From contig JBCBDX010000005.1 in assembly GCA_038529265.1 (NCBI GenBank), positions 176,986 to 240,985 of the forward strand: a DNA stretch of 64,000 nt. Reading direction: 5' to 3'. Shown piece by piece: positions 43,452 to 52,571 of the stretch. Position numbers and translations under genes: made by a program. How positions within the stretch are numbered: the first letter of the stretch is position 1; every line of letters begins with the position of its first letter. Source of the DNA: JBCBDX01 sp038529265. Lineage in GTDB: Bacteria; Pseudomonadota; Alphaproteobacteria; Rhizobiales; Rhizobiaceae. A model generated the notes under the pieces. It made no database searches. It was not told the origin of the DNA and was given only the letters and a program-made list of their open reading frames with translations.

Positions 43452-44993
43452 ATGAGTGCGCTGGCAATCGAATTAGCAGGGATTTCAAAGAGCTTTGGCC
43501 CGGTAAAGGCAAACAAGGACATCAATCTTCCGGTCACTAAAGGAACCATCCACGGCATTATCGGCGAAAATGGCGCTGGAAAGTCGACACTGATGTCGAT
43601 CCTTTACGGTTTCTACCAGGCCGATAGCGGCACAATCAAAATCAACGGCCAGCAAGTCACCATTAACACGCCCAATGATGCGATCGCATTGGGCATTGGC
43701 ATGGTGCATCAACACTTCATGCTGGTGGAGAATTTCACTGTTCTTGAAAATGTCATGCTGGGCGCGGAAGGTGCTCAGCTTCTTGCCGGTGGCATTACCA
43801 GTGCGCGGGCCGAACTAAAGCGTCTGGAAGACGAATATGCCTTACAGGTCGACCCCGATGCCGTGATCGAACAATTGCCGGTTGGCATTCAGCAGCGCGT
43901 GGAAATCCTCAAAGCGCTCTACCGCGGCGCGGAAATTTTGATCTTGGATGAGCCGACCGGCGTTCTGACACCTGCGGAAGCGGATCATTTGTTCCGCATC
44001 CTTGAGCAGCTTAAAGCGCAGGGCAAAACGATTGTGCTGATCACCCACAAGCTACGCGAGATCATGGCGGTCACCGACACTGTCTCTGTCATGCGTCAGG
44101 GAACAATGGTTGCGACGCGCAAAACCTCGGAAACATCGGTAGAGGAACTGGCCGAGTTGATGGTCGGGCGACGTGTGCTTTTGCAAGTGGACAAGCAAAA
44201 GGCCAGCCCGGGCGATGTTAAGCTCTCAGTTGAAGGTTTGACCGTAAAAGACGGGCGCGGCGTTGTCATGGTCGATAATGTGTCTTTCGATGTCCGAGCT
44301 GGTGAAATCGTCGGCATTGCCGGCGTTGCCGGTAATGGTCAAAGCCAGCTGATCGAAGCTATTGCTGGCATTCATGCTGCCGAAAGCGGGCGGGTCTTTC
44401 TTGACGGAAAACCCATTGGTGTGACGGGCGAGGCAGACCCTGCCGAGTTGCGCAAACAAGGCTTGGCTCATGTACCGGAAGATCGCCACCATATGGGGTT
44501 GGTGCTCGCTTTTGAAGAAAGCGAAAACGCCATCTTGGGCTATCATGACAATGATGAATATGTGAACGGCGCGATGCTGGACATAGATGGCATTCGTCAG
44601 GACGCTAGCGAAAAAATTCAAAAATATGATATCCGCCCGCCTAACCCACGTCTTAAAACCGCGAACTTCTCGGGCGGTAATCAGCAGAAGATTGTGTTGG
44701 CCCGCGAGATGGAACAGGACCCCAGCGTCTTGATCGTGGGCCAGCCCACACGCGGCGTAGATGTCGGCGCCATTGAGTTCATACACAAACGCATCATCGA
44801 AATGCGCGACGCAGGCAAAGCGGTGCTTTTGGTGTCTGTGGAGCTGGATGAAATACGCTCTTTGTCTGACCGGATACTCGTCATGTTTGCCGGAAGAATT
44901 GCAGGCGAACGCGGGCCCGAAGCGACCGAAGGTGAACTTGGGTTGCTCATGGCCGGTGTTGAAGATGAAACCACGCTGGAGGCAGCACAATGA
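43452..44993 (+). CDS. Nucleoside (BMP-type) ABC transporter ATP-binding protein
   Basis: A 513-residue double ABC ATPase of the YufO/NupA kind. N-terminal Walker A GENGAGKSTLMSILYGFY, VHQHFMLVENFTVLEN and LILDEPTGVLTPAE. The second domain has GVAGNGQSQLIEAIAG, NFSGGNQQKIVLAREM and LIVGQPTRGVDVGAIEFIH, where Gln replaces the catalytic Glu as usual in this group. ATG 43452 is used. It is the first gene of a nucleoside uptake and salvage operon and overlaps the next gene by 4 bp. Confidence 0.93.
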   Translation: MSALAIELAGISKSFGPVKANKDINLPVTKGTIHGIIGENGAGKSTLMSILYGFYQADSGTIKINGQQVTINTPNDAIALGIGMVHQHFMLVENFTVLENVMLGAEGAQLLAGGITSARAELKRLEDEYALQVDPDAVIEQLPVGIQQRVEILKALYRGAEILILDEPTGVLTPAEADHLFRILEQLKAQGKTIVLITHKLREIMAVTDTVSVMRQGTMVATRKTSETSVEELAELMVGRRVLLQVDKQKASPGDVKLSVEGLTVKDGRGVVMVDNVSFDVRAGEIVGIAGVAGNGQSQLIEAIAGIHAAESGRVFLDGKPIGVTGEADPAELRKQGLAHVPEDRHHMGLVLAFEESENAILGYHDNDEYVNGAMLDIDGIRQDASEKIQKYDIRPPNPRLKTANFSGGNQQKIVLAREMEQDPSVLIVGQPTRGVDVGAIEFIHKRIIEMRDAGKAVLLVSVELDEIRSLSDRILVMFAGRIAGERGPEATEGELGLLMAGVEDETTLEAAQ

Positions 44994-45850
44994 AGCGAAC
45001 CTTAGGCTTTGCATTATTTGCCATGGCATGTTTTGCGGCACCTGCTTTAAGTCAACCTCAAGCGACGCTACAGGCTTCCCAAGAAGGCATTTATTCTGCG
45101 GCGACGCCGGACCTGGGCATATTGATGGAACTGGGCGCGGAAGTTGAAGGCGCGCGCACGGCAACAATCAGCGTTCTGGAAAATGGTGTGCCCGTATTCA
45201 AAACCGAGCGCCCTGATCTCTTTTCGCTGTTTTACGGTCCGACTGTTCACATCGTGGAAATGGATGGCAGCAATGATGTGCCGGAAGTCTACATCTCGAC
45301 CTATACCGGTGGGGCACATTGCTGCAATGAAATCGACATACTGACCAAAACCTCTTCGGGTTGGAACGAAGTGGACTTCGGCTTTTATGATGGTGATCCC
45401 GAGGCACTTCTACCACGCGACCTGAACGGAGATGGGTTATCGGAAATCAAGACCTTCGATAATCGCTTTTTTTATACGTTCGCTTCTTATGCAGGCTCGT
45501 CTGCACCAATTCAGATTTTGGGATTTGAGAATGGCGAGTTTGCCGACATCACTGCCAATAGCGACTTTGAGTGGGAAGTGCGCGCTGGCCTTGATGATAT
45601 GGGGACCATTCCCGAAGCGGGCGAACCACGCAATTCTTGGCTGGCAACCTATGCAGCCTATCTACTGACGTTGGGCGAAGCCGACCCGTTGGACTATGCC
45701 GTTGGCGCGCATGATACGTCTGTTGACTGGGGCATGATCCGCTGCACGGTCCCGGAAGTCGATTATTCCTGCCCCGAAGGCAAAAGCCAGAACATCGGCT
45801 TTGAGGCGGCGCTCACCGAATTTCTCACTGAAACCGGCTATTTGAGGTAA
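44990..45850 (+). CDS. Unrecognised exported protein within the nucleoside transporter operon
   Basis: A 286-residue protein with a signal peptide (KRTLGFALFAMACFAAPALS, cleavage near ALS-Q). The mature part has STYTGGAHCCNEIDI with a Cys pair, an FG-GAP/calcium-loop-like LPRDLNGDGLSEIKTFDNRF, and a C-terminal part with Cys residues (MIRCTVPEVDYSCPEGK). It does not resemble BMP binding proteins. ATGA overlap with the ATPase and a 4 bp gap to the permease show tight co-expression, so it may be a periplasmic accessory or a nuclease/phosphatase-like partner. Function unknown. Confidence 0.75.
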   Translation: MKRTLGFALFAMACFAAPALSQPQATLQASQEGIYSAATPDLGILMELGAEVEGARTATISVLENGVPVFKTERPDLFSLFYGPTVHIVEMDGSNDVPEVYISTYTGGAHCCNEIDILTKTSSGWNEVDFGFYDGDPEALLPRDLNGDGLSEIKTFDNRFFYTFASYAGSSAPIQILGFENGEFADITANSDFEWEVRAGLDDMGTIPEAGEPRNSWLATYAAYLLTLGEADPLDYAVGAHDTSVDWGMIRCTVPEVDYSCPEGKSQNIGFEAALTEFLTETGYLR

Positions 45851-45854
45851 GTTA

Positions 45855-46994
45855 ATGGCGGTCCCTTACGCTAAACTTCCGGCTTGGGTTGATTATGGCC
45901 TCATACCCTTGGTCAACCTTGTGGTTGCTTTTCTTGTCGCCGGCTTGGTGGTTCTACTGGTTGGCGAAAATCCGATACGTGCAGCGACCTTGCTTGTGCA
46001 AGGTGCTTTTGGCACCGGCGATGGCATTGGCTATACGCTCTACTACGCCACTAACTTCATTTTCACGGGCCTTTGCGTAGCCATCGCCTTCCATTGCGGC
46101 CTCTTTAATATCGGCGGCGAGGGCCAGGCCTATGTTGGCGGTCTCGGTGTCGCAGTTGCCTGTCTTGCTTTTGACAGTGTTTTCCCTTGGTGGATCAACC
46201 TGCCTCTCGCGACACTGTGTGCCGCAGGCGTCGGTGCGCTTTGGGCGTTGATCCCCGCCTATCTGCAGGCAACGCGGGGCAGCCACATCGTGATCACAAC
46301 GATCATGTTCAACTTTATCGCCGCTTCTCTCATGGTTTGGCTACTGGTCGACGTGCTGAAACCGGAAGGGTCCATGGCACCGGAAACGCGTAATTTTGCC
46401 GAAGGGGCGCATATTCCAAAACTGGGCTGGATGATCGAGCTATTCGGCTACCGCGTACGCAACGCGCCGTTTAACATCACCTTTCTGCTGGCGCTCCTGT
46501 CCGCAGTTGGTGTGTGGATTTTAATTTGGCGCACGCGCCTTGGCTATGAAATCCGTACCATGGGCCATTCGCCGCAAGCGGCTCAATATGCCGGTATCAA
46601 CCAGACGCGCATTATCGTCATTACCATGCTGATTTCTGGTGCGCTTGCAGGCATGATGGCGCTTAACCCAGTGATGGGCGCGCAAGAGCGCCTCCAGCTC
46701 GATTTCGTGACCGGGGCAGGCTTTGTCGGTATCGCAGTGGCGCTGATTGGACGCTCACATCCCGCCGGCATTGTGCCTGCTGCGATCCTGTTTGGCGTCC
46801 TCTATCAAGGCGGTGCTGAAATCGCCTTCGAGATGCCACGCATTTCGCGTGATATGATCGTCATCATTCAAGGATTGGTGATCCTCTTTGCAGGCGCGCT
46901 GGAGCACATGTTCCGCCCATCCATCCAGCAGATGTTTTTTGTGCTGACAGGTGGCGGCAAATCCGCGACCGCCAATCCGGCACCGGGCGAGTGA
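45855..46994 (+). CDS. Nucleoside (BMP-type) ABC transporter permease 1
   Basis: A 379-residue BPD_transp_2 permease like YufP/NupB with about 9-10 helices: FTGLCVAIAFHCGLFNIGGE, THIVITTIMFNF-like segment (here RGSHIVITTIMFNFIAASLM) and the coupling loop GHSPQAAQYAGINQTRIIVI. Works with the following permease as a heterodimer for nucleoside uptake. Its neighbours cdd, punA, deoC and deoA support nucleosides as substrate. Confidence 0.93.
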   Translation: MAVPYAKLPAWVDYGLIPLVNLVVAFLVAGLVVLLVGENPIRAATLLVQGAFGTGDGIGYTLYYATNFIFTGLCVAIAFHCGLFNIGGEGQAYVGGLGVAVACLAFDSVFPWWINLPLATLCAAGVGALWALIPAYLQATRGSHIVITTIMFNFIAASLMVWLLVDVLKPEGSMAPETRNFAEGAHIPKLGWMIELFGYRVRNAPFNITFLLALLSAVGVWILIWRTRLGYEIRTMGHSPQAAQYAGINQTRIIVITMLISGALAGMMALNPVMGAQERLQLDFVTGAGFVGIAVALIGRSHPAGIVPAAILFGVLYQGGAEIAFEMPRISRDMIVIIQGLVILFAGALEHMFRPSIQQMFFVLTGGGKSATANPAPGE

Positions 46995-47003
46995 GGCAGT
47001 AAA

Positions 47004-47975
47004 ATGGGTAGTTTTGAAACCATCATCCTCATCCTCGATTCGACAATCCGGCTGGCTGTCCCGTTGATGTTTGCATGTCTGGCGGGCCTTTATTCCGAGC
47101 GCGCCGGTGTTTTTGACATTGGGCTGGAAGGCAAAATGCTTGCCGCTGCATTTGCGGGCGGTGCAGCGGCTGCCGTCATGGGTTCAGCGTGGCTTGGCCT
47201 TGCAGCTGCAATCATCGTTTCAGTGGCACTGGCGCTGGTGCACGGCTTTGCCTCCATCACGCACCGTGGGAACCAGATTGTCTCCGGCGTTGCGATCAAT
47301 TTCATCGCGGCCGGTGCGACCATTATTTTGGGTCAGGCCTGGTTCAGACAAGGTGGCCGCACGCCGGCATTGACCGGTGATGAACGTTTCCTTCCGATCA
47401 ACTTCCCGTTTGCTGAGGCCGTGCAAGACGTTCCGGTGATTGGTTTGATCTATAGCGAATTGCTGTCCGGCCATTCCGTATTGGTGTATTTGGCGTTTCT
47501 GACGGTTCCGTTTACCTGGTGGGTGCTGTTCCGCACACGCTTCGGGCTTCGTCTGCGCGCCGTTGGCGAGAACCCTGGCGCGGTAGATACAGCTGGCATC
47601 TCGGTCACGTGGTTGCGATATCGCGCGGTGATTTGTTGCGGTATCCTCTGTGGCTTTGCAGGGGCTTATCTTTCAGTTGCCCAAAATGCCGGCTTTGTAA
47701 AAGACATGACAGCGGGCAAAGGCTTCATCGCTCTGGCTGCTCTGATTTTCGCCAAGTGGAAGCCGGTCAATGCCATGCTCGCATGCCTCCTCTTTGGTTT
47801 CCTCGATGCTTTTGCCATCCGGTTTGCCGGCATCGGTATTCCCGGTCTGTTCGAGGTGCCGCCACAGCTCATGCAGGCGCTGCCTTACATTTTAACCGTC
47901 ATTTTGCTGGCCGGCTTCATTGGCAAAGCCATTCCGCCGAAGGCGGGTGGCCAAGCGTATGTGAAGGAGCGCTAA
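47004..47975 (+). CDS. Nucleoside (BMP-type) ABC transporter permease 2
   Basis: A 323-residue YufQ/NupC-type permease: CLAGLYSERAGVFDIGLEGK, HRGNQIVSGVAINFIAAGAT and the coupling loop GENPGAVDTAGISVTWLRYR. It follows permease 1 by 9 bp and directly precedes the cytidine deaminase gene by 1 bp, indicating one transcript for uptake and breakdown of nucleosides. Confidence 0.93.
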   Translation: MGSFETIILILDSTIRLAVPLMFACLAGLYSERAGVFDIGLEGKMLAAAFAGGAAAAVMGSAWLGLAAAIIVSVALALVHGFASITHRGNQIVSGVAINFIAAGATIILGQAWFRQGGRTPALTGDERFLPINFPFAEAVQDVPVIGLIYSELLSGHSVLVYLAFLTVPFTWWVLFRTRFGLRLRAVGENPGAVDTAGISVTWLRYRAVICCGILCGFAGAYLSVAQNAGFVKDMTAGKGFIALAALIFAKWKPVNAMLACLLFGFLDAFAIRFAGIGIPGLFEVPPQLMQALPYILTVILLAGFIGKAIPPKAGGQAYVKER

Positions 47976-47976
47976 G

Positions 47977-48384
47977 GTGGCCGATCTGGAAATGCTTTAT
48001 GCCAAAGCGCGCGAAGCCATGGACAAGTCCCGCCCGACTTATTCGGACTTTCCGGTCGGCGCTGCCATTATGACCACTGATGGCGAGATCTATATTGGTG
48101 GCAATATCGAGGTGATTTCCTATCCTGAAGGCTGGTGCGCGGAGACCACCGCGCTTTCTCACTATGTGATGGCTGGCGGTGGTGAGATCACGGATATTTG
48201 CGTGGTGGCGGCCAAAAAAGACAAATGCACGCCCTGTGGTGGGTGCCGACAACGGCTCGCAGAATTCGCGCCGCCTTCGGCAAGGCTGCACTTGTGCGAC
48301 ATGAACGGCATCGTCGAGACAATGAGCGTTGCCGATATCTTCCCCTATGGTTTTGAAGCTGAAGTGCTGAGTGACAAGGACTGA
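47977..48384 (+). CDS. cdd: Cytidine deaminase
   Basis: A 135-residue zinc enzyme that deaminates cytidine and deoxycytidine to uridine forms. Zinc and catalytic motif WCAETTALS (Cys and Glu) and TPCGGCRQRLAEF (two Cys) are intact; the short length fits the tetrameric class. The GTG start at 47977 lies 1 bp after the permease stop. Its TGA overlaps the start of the purine nucleoside phosphorylase gene. Confidence 0.95.
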   Translation: MADLEMLYAKAREAMDKSRPTYSDFPVGAAIMTTDGEIYIGGNIEVISYPEGWCAETTALSHYVMAGGGEITDICVVAAKKDKCTPCGGCRQRLAEFAPPSARLHLCDMNGIVETMSVADIFPYGFEAEVLSDKD

Positions 48385-49181
48385 TGGAAGCAACGATCGA
48401 CCTTATCATCCGTCGTTTGGAGGGCTTGGCCCCACGTACGGCATTCGTCCTCGGTTCAGGTTTGGGCAGCTTGGTGGAAGCCGTCGAAGACGCCATTCAC
48501 ATTCCCTATAGCGAACTGGAGGGGTTTCCAGCTTCCGGTGTTACCGGCCATGCCGGTGAGTTGGTAGCGGGAAAAATTTGCGGCAAGCCAATTCTCATGC
48601 TGTCGGGTCGTTCGCATTATTATGAGAAGGGCGATGCGTCCGTCATGCGAAAGCCGCTAGAGATCCTTTATGGTCTCGGCATTCAAAACCTCGTTTTGAC
48701 AAATTCCGCAGGCTCACTACGCGATGATTTGCCACCGGGCTCTGTGATGATGATCACCGACCACATCAATTTTTCGGGCGCCAATCCGCTGATTGGCGAG
48801 GAAACTGACGGACGTTTCGTGGGCATGACAACTGCCTACGATCCTTCGCTTAACAAGGCGTTGAAACAAGCCGCGAAGGCAGAAGACATTGCTTTGGGCG
48901 AAGGCGTTTACATGTGGTTTTCCGGACCGACTTTTGAAACGCCCTCCGAAATCCGCATGGCGCGTACTATGGGCGCGGACGCAGTGGGCATGTCGACTGT
49001 GCCTGAAGTCATTCTCGGTCGGTTTCTGGGGCTAAAATGCGTTGCCTGCTCGGTCATCACCAATTTTGGAGCTGGCATGAGTGGTGCAGAGCTATCGCAT
49101 GAAGAGACAAAAAAAATGGCACCGCTTGGGGGCAAACGGCTGCAGCAGATTTTGACGCGCTTTATCGCCGAAATGCATTGA
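48384..49181 (+). CDS. punA: Purine-nucleoside phosphorylase (trimeric PNP type)
   Basis: A 265-residue enzyme releasing purine bases and (deoxy)ribose-1-phosphate. Family signatures are AFVLGSGLGSLVEAVEDA, SGRSHYYEKGD (phosphate site), LTNSAGSLRDDLPPGSVMMI, GVYMWFSGPTFETPSEIRM and GMSTVPEVILGRFLGLKCVA. The start ATG overlaps the cdd stop (TGATG). Products feed deoC and salvage by phosphoribosyltransferases. Confidence 0.94.
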   Translation: MEATIDLIIRRLEGLAPRTAFVLGSGLGSLVEAVEDAIHIPYSELEGFPASGVTGHAGELVAGKICGKPILMLSGRSHYYEKGDASVMRKPLEILYGLGIQNLVLTNSAGSLRDDLPPGSVMMITDHINFSGANPLIGEETDGRFVGMTTAYDPSLNKALKQAAKAEDIALGEGVYMWFSGPTFETPSEIRMARTMGADAVGMSTVPEVILGRFLGLKCVACSVITNFGAGMSGAELSHEETKKMAPLGGKRLQQILTRFIAEMH

Positions 49182-49192
49182 AGGAACGGTAA

Positions 49193-49960
49193 TTGAACGA
49201 AGCTGAAGACATCGCCAAGCTTGCTATAAGCTTGATCGATCTGACCAACCTTAATGCTGACTGCACGCCGCAGGACATCGATCAGCTATGTGCTGATGCC
49301 CAAACGCCGGTTGGACCGGTTGCTGCCGTGTGCGTGTGGCCACGTTTCGTTGCGCATTCAAAACGCTTGCTTGCCGGTACCGATGTTAGCGTTGCAACGG
49401 TCGTCAATTTTCCTGCAGGTGACACCGATGTCAGAGCCACAATGCGGGAAACCAAAGACTGCATTGCCAATGGCGCTGATGAGGTTGATCTCGTTATGCC
49501 ATACAAATCTTTTGTGGATGGTGATACCGACACTGCACACTCCATGATTCGGACCATCCGCGCGACGACTGATGGAAGCGCTTTGTTGAAGGTGATCTTG
49601 GAGACAGGTGAACTGGCACAGCCGGAAAAGATCAAGGCTGCCTCTGCGTTGGCGCTTGAAGAGGGCGCGGACTTTATCAAGACATCAACCGGTAAAGTCA
49701 CCACCAACGCAACGCTCGATGCTGCACGTTTGATGCTCACGGGCATTAAAGATTATGGTGATCCTGCTCGTGGCTTCAAGCCGGCCGGCGGTATTCGTAC
49801 TTTTGAAGATGCGCAAAAATATCTGGCCCTTGCTAATGACATCATGGGCGCTGGTTGGGTGTCGAAAAAGACATTCCGCTTTGGTGCTTCGGGGCTTTTG
49901 ACCAATCTACTTGCGCAACTTGATCTGTCGGACAGCGATGGATCAGAGGCAGATTACTGA
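49193..49960 (+). CDS. deoC: Deoxyribose-phosphate aldolase
   Basis: A 255-residue class I aldolase cleaving deoxyribose-5-phosphate to glyceraldehyde-3-phosphate and acetaldehyde. Motifs are ISLIDLTNLNADCTPQDI, VVNFPAGDTDVRATMRET, LLKVILETGELAQPEKI (Lys) and the Schiff-base Lys in DFIKTSTGKV, then GFKPAGGIRTFEDAQKY. The TTG start at 49193 has AAGGAACGG upstream and gives the family N-terminus. Note that phosphopentomutase (deoB) is not in the window. Confidence 0.95.
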   Translation: MNEAEDIAKLAISLIDLTNLNADCTPQDIDQLCADAQTPVGPVAAVCVWPRFVAHSKRLLAGTDVSVATVVNFPAGDTDVRATMRETKDCIANGADEVDLVMPYKSFVDGDTDTAHSMIRTIRATTDGSALLKVILETGELAQPEKIKAASALALEEGADFIKTSTGKVTTNATLDAARLMLTGIKDYGDPARGFKPAGGIRTFEDAQKYLALANDIMGAGWVSKKTFRFGASGLLTNLLAQLDLSDSDGSEADY

Positions 49961-49984
49961 ACACCGATAGATCAGGATTGCATC

Positions 49985-51295
49985 ATGCTGCCCCAGGAAA
50001 TCGTACGCCTGAAGCGCGACAATATCGAACTACCACCAGCGCTCATCGCCGACTTCGTGGCTGGCATCACGGACGGCGCGGTTTCGGACGCACAAATTTC
50101 AGCGCTGGCCATGGCAGTCTATTTCAACGGCATGAGCCGCAACGAAACCATCGCGCTCACCATGGCAATGCGCGATAGTGGTGATCGCCTGAATTGGGAT
50201 AATCTGGACCGACCGGTTGCTGACAAGCACTCAACCGGGGGTGTTGGTGACAATGTCTCACTGATGCTTGCACCAATTGTTGCTGCGTGCGGTGTTGCGG
50301 TTCCGATGATCTCGGGACGCGGTCTCGGCCATACAGGCGGCACGCTTGATAAAATGGAATCCATTCCAGGCTACACAACGCAGCCGGACAATGATCTGTT
50401 TCGGAAAGTCACCCGTGAGGTTGGCTGCGCCATCATCGGCCAAACATCGAACCTCGCACCGGCTGACAAGCGCTTCTATGGCGTGCGTGATGTGACGGCG
50501 ACGGTTGAAAATGTGTCGTTGATTACGGCTTCTATCCTTTCAAAAAAACTGGCTGCTGGTCTTGGTTGGCTCGTTCTCGACGTGAAATGCGGCAACGGCG
50601 CCTTCATGAGCAATCGGGAAAAGGCACGCGAACTGGCGCGCAGTCTGGTCGATGTTGCCAATGGTGCGGGCACCAAAACGACGGCGCTCTTGACCGACAT
50701 GAACGAGACTTTGGCGAGCGCGATCGGCAACGCAGTAGAAGTTCGGAATGCGGTTGATTTTTTAACCGGTGCCAAACGTGACCCCAGGTTGGAAACTGTT
50801 GTTTTGGCGCTGGCCGCTGAAATGGTATTTTCAAGCGGCTCTGCAGTAGATCTGGATACCGCAAACAAAGCTGCTGCAAATGCATTGGCCTCCGGAAAAG
50901 CGGCAGAGCTTTTTGGTGAGATGGTGTTCGCCCTTGGAGGACCAGCTGATTTTGTTGAGAAGCCGGCTAACTATCTTCCGCTTGCTTCGATCATCACGCC
51001 CATCGAAGCGCCGAGAGATGGATACATTTCCGGCGTCGATGCGCGCGCACTAGGTGTTGCCGTTGTTGAGATGGGTGGCGGTCGGCGTTTGCGCGAAGAT
51101 AAAGTGGATCATCGGGTTGGCCTTGTGGACTTCGTCCCTGTGGGCACGTCGATGAACGCTGGCGATACACTGTGTTTTGTACACGCAAATACGCAAGAAC
51201 AGGTGGAGCGCGCGCAGGAAAATGTGCTTCAGGCTGTTGAGATCAGCAGCGAAAAAACGGGAGCGGTTGAACCGTTGATCGAGCGGATCGCTTAA
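49985..51295 (+). CDS. deoA: Thymidine phosphorylase
   Basis: A 436-residue class II nucleoside phosphorylase converting thymidine to thymine and deoxyribose-1-phosphate. Signatures are ADKHSTGGVGDNVSLMLAPI (phosphate/pyrimidine site), ISGRGLGHTGGTLDKMESIP, and the C-terminal PYNP_C region GGGRRLREDKVDHRVGLVDF. Last gene of the plus-strand salvage operon; it overlaps the convergent aspartic protease gene by 4 bp. Confidence 0.95.
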   Translation: MLPQEIVRLKRDNIELPPALIADFVAGITDGAVSDAQISALAMAVYFNGMSRNETIALTMAMRDSGDRLNWDNLDRPVADKHSTGGVGDNVSLMLAPIVAACGVAVPMISGRGLGHTGGTLDKMESIPGYTTQPDNDLFRKVTREVGCAIIGQTSNLAPADKRFYGVRDVTATVENVSLITASILSKKLAAGLGWLVLDVKCGNGAFMSNREKARELARSLVDVANGAGTKTTALLTDMNETLASAIGNAVEVRNAVDFLTGAKRDPRLETVVLALAAEMVFSSGSAVDLDTANKAAANALASGKAAELFGEMVFALGGPADFVEKPANYLPLASIITPIEAPRDGYISGVDARALGVAVVEMGGGRRLREDKVDHRVGLVDFVPVGTSMNAGDTLCFVHANTQEQVERAQENVLQAVEISSEKTGAVEPLIERIA

Positions 51296-51822
51296 CGCCT
51301 CAACACCAACTGGCCATTATCATATTCAAAACCGCGAAGCCGGTTCATGAAGGACATGCCGACAAGAACAACATTCAATGCTTCATCGGGCAACACTGCT
51401 GCTTCGACCTCGGCGACCTTGATTTGTCCGATCCGGACATTGTTGATCGTGGCACGTGCGGCGCGCACCGCGCCGTTCGCAGTATTGACAGTGTATTTGA
51501 AATCATCACGGCGCAGATAAATACCAGCACGACGCGCCACACTTTCATTGATGGCAATCGTTGTCGCACCCGTATCAATCAAACCTTGAACGCGGTGGTT
51601 GTTGAGCCGGAACTCTCCAACATAGTGCCCTTGCTGATCGCGGCGAATACGCTCAACACCAGACAAGCGCACAGGCTGCGGCTTGGCAGTATGCTCTTCT
51701 GCCACCGGCGCCTTTTTCACCGAGATGAACGTGGACGTACCGATCACGGAACCGCGCGTATGGAGGCCGTAAGTCAGCGCTGCCACAGCGCAAACGATAA
51801 GCGCAGCTATATGTCGAAGCAT
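51292..51822 (-). CDS. Retropepsin-like aspartic protease family protein (TIGR02281 type)
   Basis: A 176-residue protein with an N-terminal membrane segment (RHIAALIVCAVAALTYGLH), a linker, and a retropepsin-like domain: HRVQGLIDTGATTIAINESV with the catalytic DTGA, and a C-terminal VVLVGMSFMNRLRGFEYDN flap region. The family is common in Alphaproteobacteria, usually periplasm-facing and of unknown substrate. It is convergent with deoA and may be unrelated to nucleoside salvage. Confidence 0.9.
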   Translation of the reverse strand: MLRHIAALIVCAVAALTYGLHTRGSVIGTSTFISVKKAPVAEEHTAKPQPVRLSGVERIRRDQQGHYVGEFRLNNHRVQGLIDTGATTIAINESVARRAGIYLRRDDFKYTVNTANGAVRAARATINNVRIGQIKVAEVEAAVLPDEALNVVLVGMSFMNRLRGFEYDNGQLVLRR

Positions 51823-51911
51823 ACCGATCTCCTTTGTTAGGGAGACTAACAGGATTGGACAACCGGTCGCTTAATGCAGTCGTGATCTTCGAAGCTGCGG
51901 TTAACGAAACC

Positions 51912-52541
51912 TTACTTGGTGCCGTACATGCGGTCGCCCGCATCGCCAAGACCAGGAACGATATAACCCTTCTCGTTCAGATGGCTGTCGATGGAAGCGG
52001 TGACAATGGGTACATCCGGGTGGGCTTTGGTAAAATTCTCAATGCCTTCTGGGGCTGCCAGCAAACAACAGAAGCGCAAATCATGCGCACCACGCTCTTT
52101 CAGCTTTTCTACCGCGGAGATTGCGGAGTTCGCCGTTGCCAGCATTGGGTCGACGACGATTACCAAACGGTCAGCAAGATTTTCCGGCGCTTTGAAATAG
52201 TACTCCACCGCTTCAAGCGTTTCATGATCGCGGTAAAGACCAACATGGGCAACGCGGGCAGCCGGTACCAAATCCAACATGCCGTCGAGCAGACCATTGC
52301 CCGCGCGCAGTACTGAGGCAAAGACAAGCTTTTTACCATCGAGGATCGGGGCCGCCATTGGCTCCAATGGTGTTTCGATCTGCTCTGTCGTCATTGCCAG
52401 TTCGCGGGTGACCTCATAGCAAAGCAGGAGCGATATCTCGCGAAGCAAACGGCGAAACCCAGCTGTTGATGTCTCCTTTTTGCGCATCTGTGTCAGCTTG
52501 TGCTGCACCAGTGGATGATCGACAACGAGTACTTGTTTCAT
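51912..52541 (-). CDS. upp: Uracil phosphoribosyltransferase
   Basis: A 209-residue salvage enzyme making UMP from uracil and PRPP. Motifs are VVDHPLVQHKLTQMRKKETS, VFASVLRAGNGLLDGMLDLV-like (here FASVLRAGNGLLDGMLDLVP), the PRPP loop VIVVDPMLATANSAISAV, and the C-terminal GLGDAGDRMYGTK. Lies 30 bp downstream of add on the same strand, so add-upp form a short salvage operon opposite deoA. Confidence 0.96.
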   Translation of the reverse strand: MKQVLVVDHPLVQHKLTQMRKKETSTAGFRRLLREISLLLCYEVTRELAMTTEQIETPLEPMAAPILDGKKLVFASVLRAGNGLLDGMLDLVPAARVAHVGLYRDHETLEAVEYYFKAPENLADRLVIVVDPMLATANSAISAVEKLKERGAHDLRFCCLLAAPEGIENFTKAHPDVPIVTASIDSHLNEKGYIVPGLGDAGDRMYGTK

Positions 52542-52571
52542 TGGGCGTGCCTTTCAAATGGTAGATGCGCT

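Noticed and set aside
44226..45167. 313-codon open frame on the minus strand
   Set aside because: Antisense to the nucleoside ABC ATPase and the start of the next gene, both with clear coding features. No domain visible.
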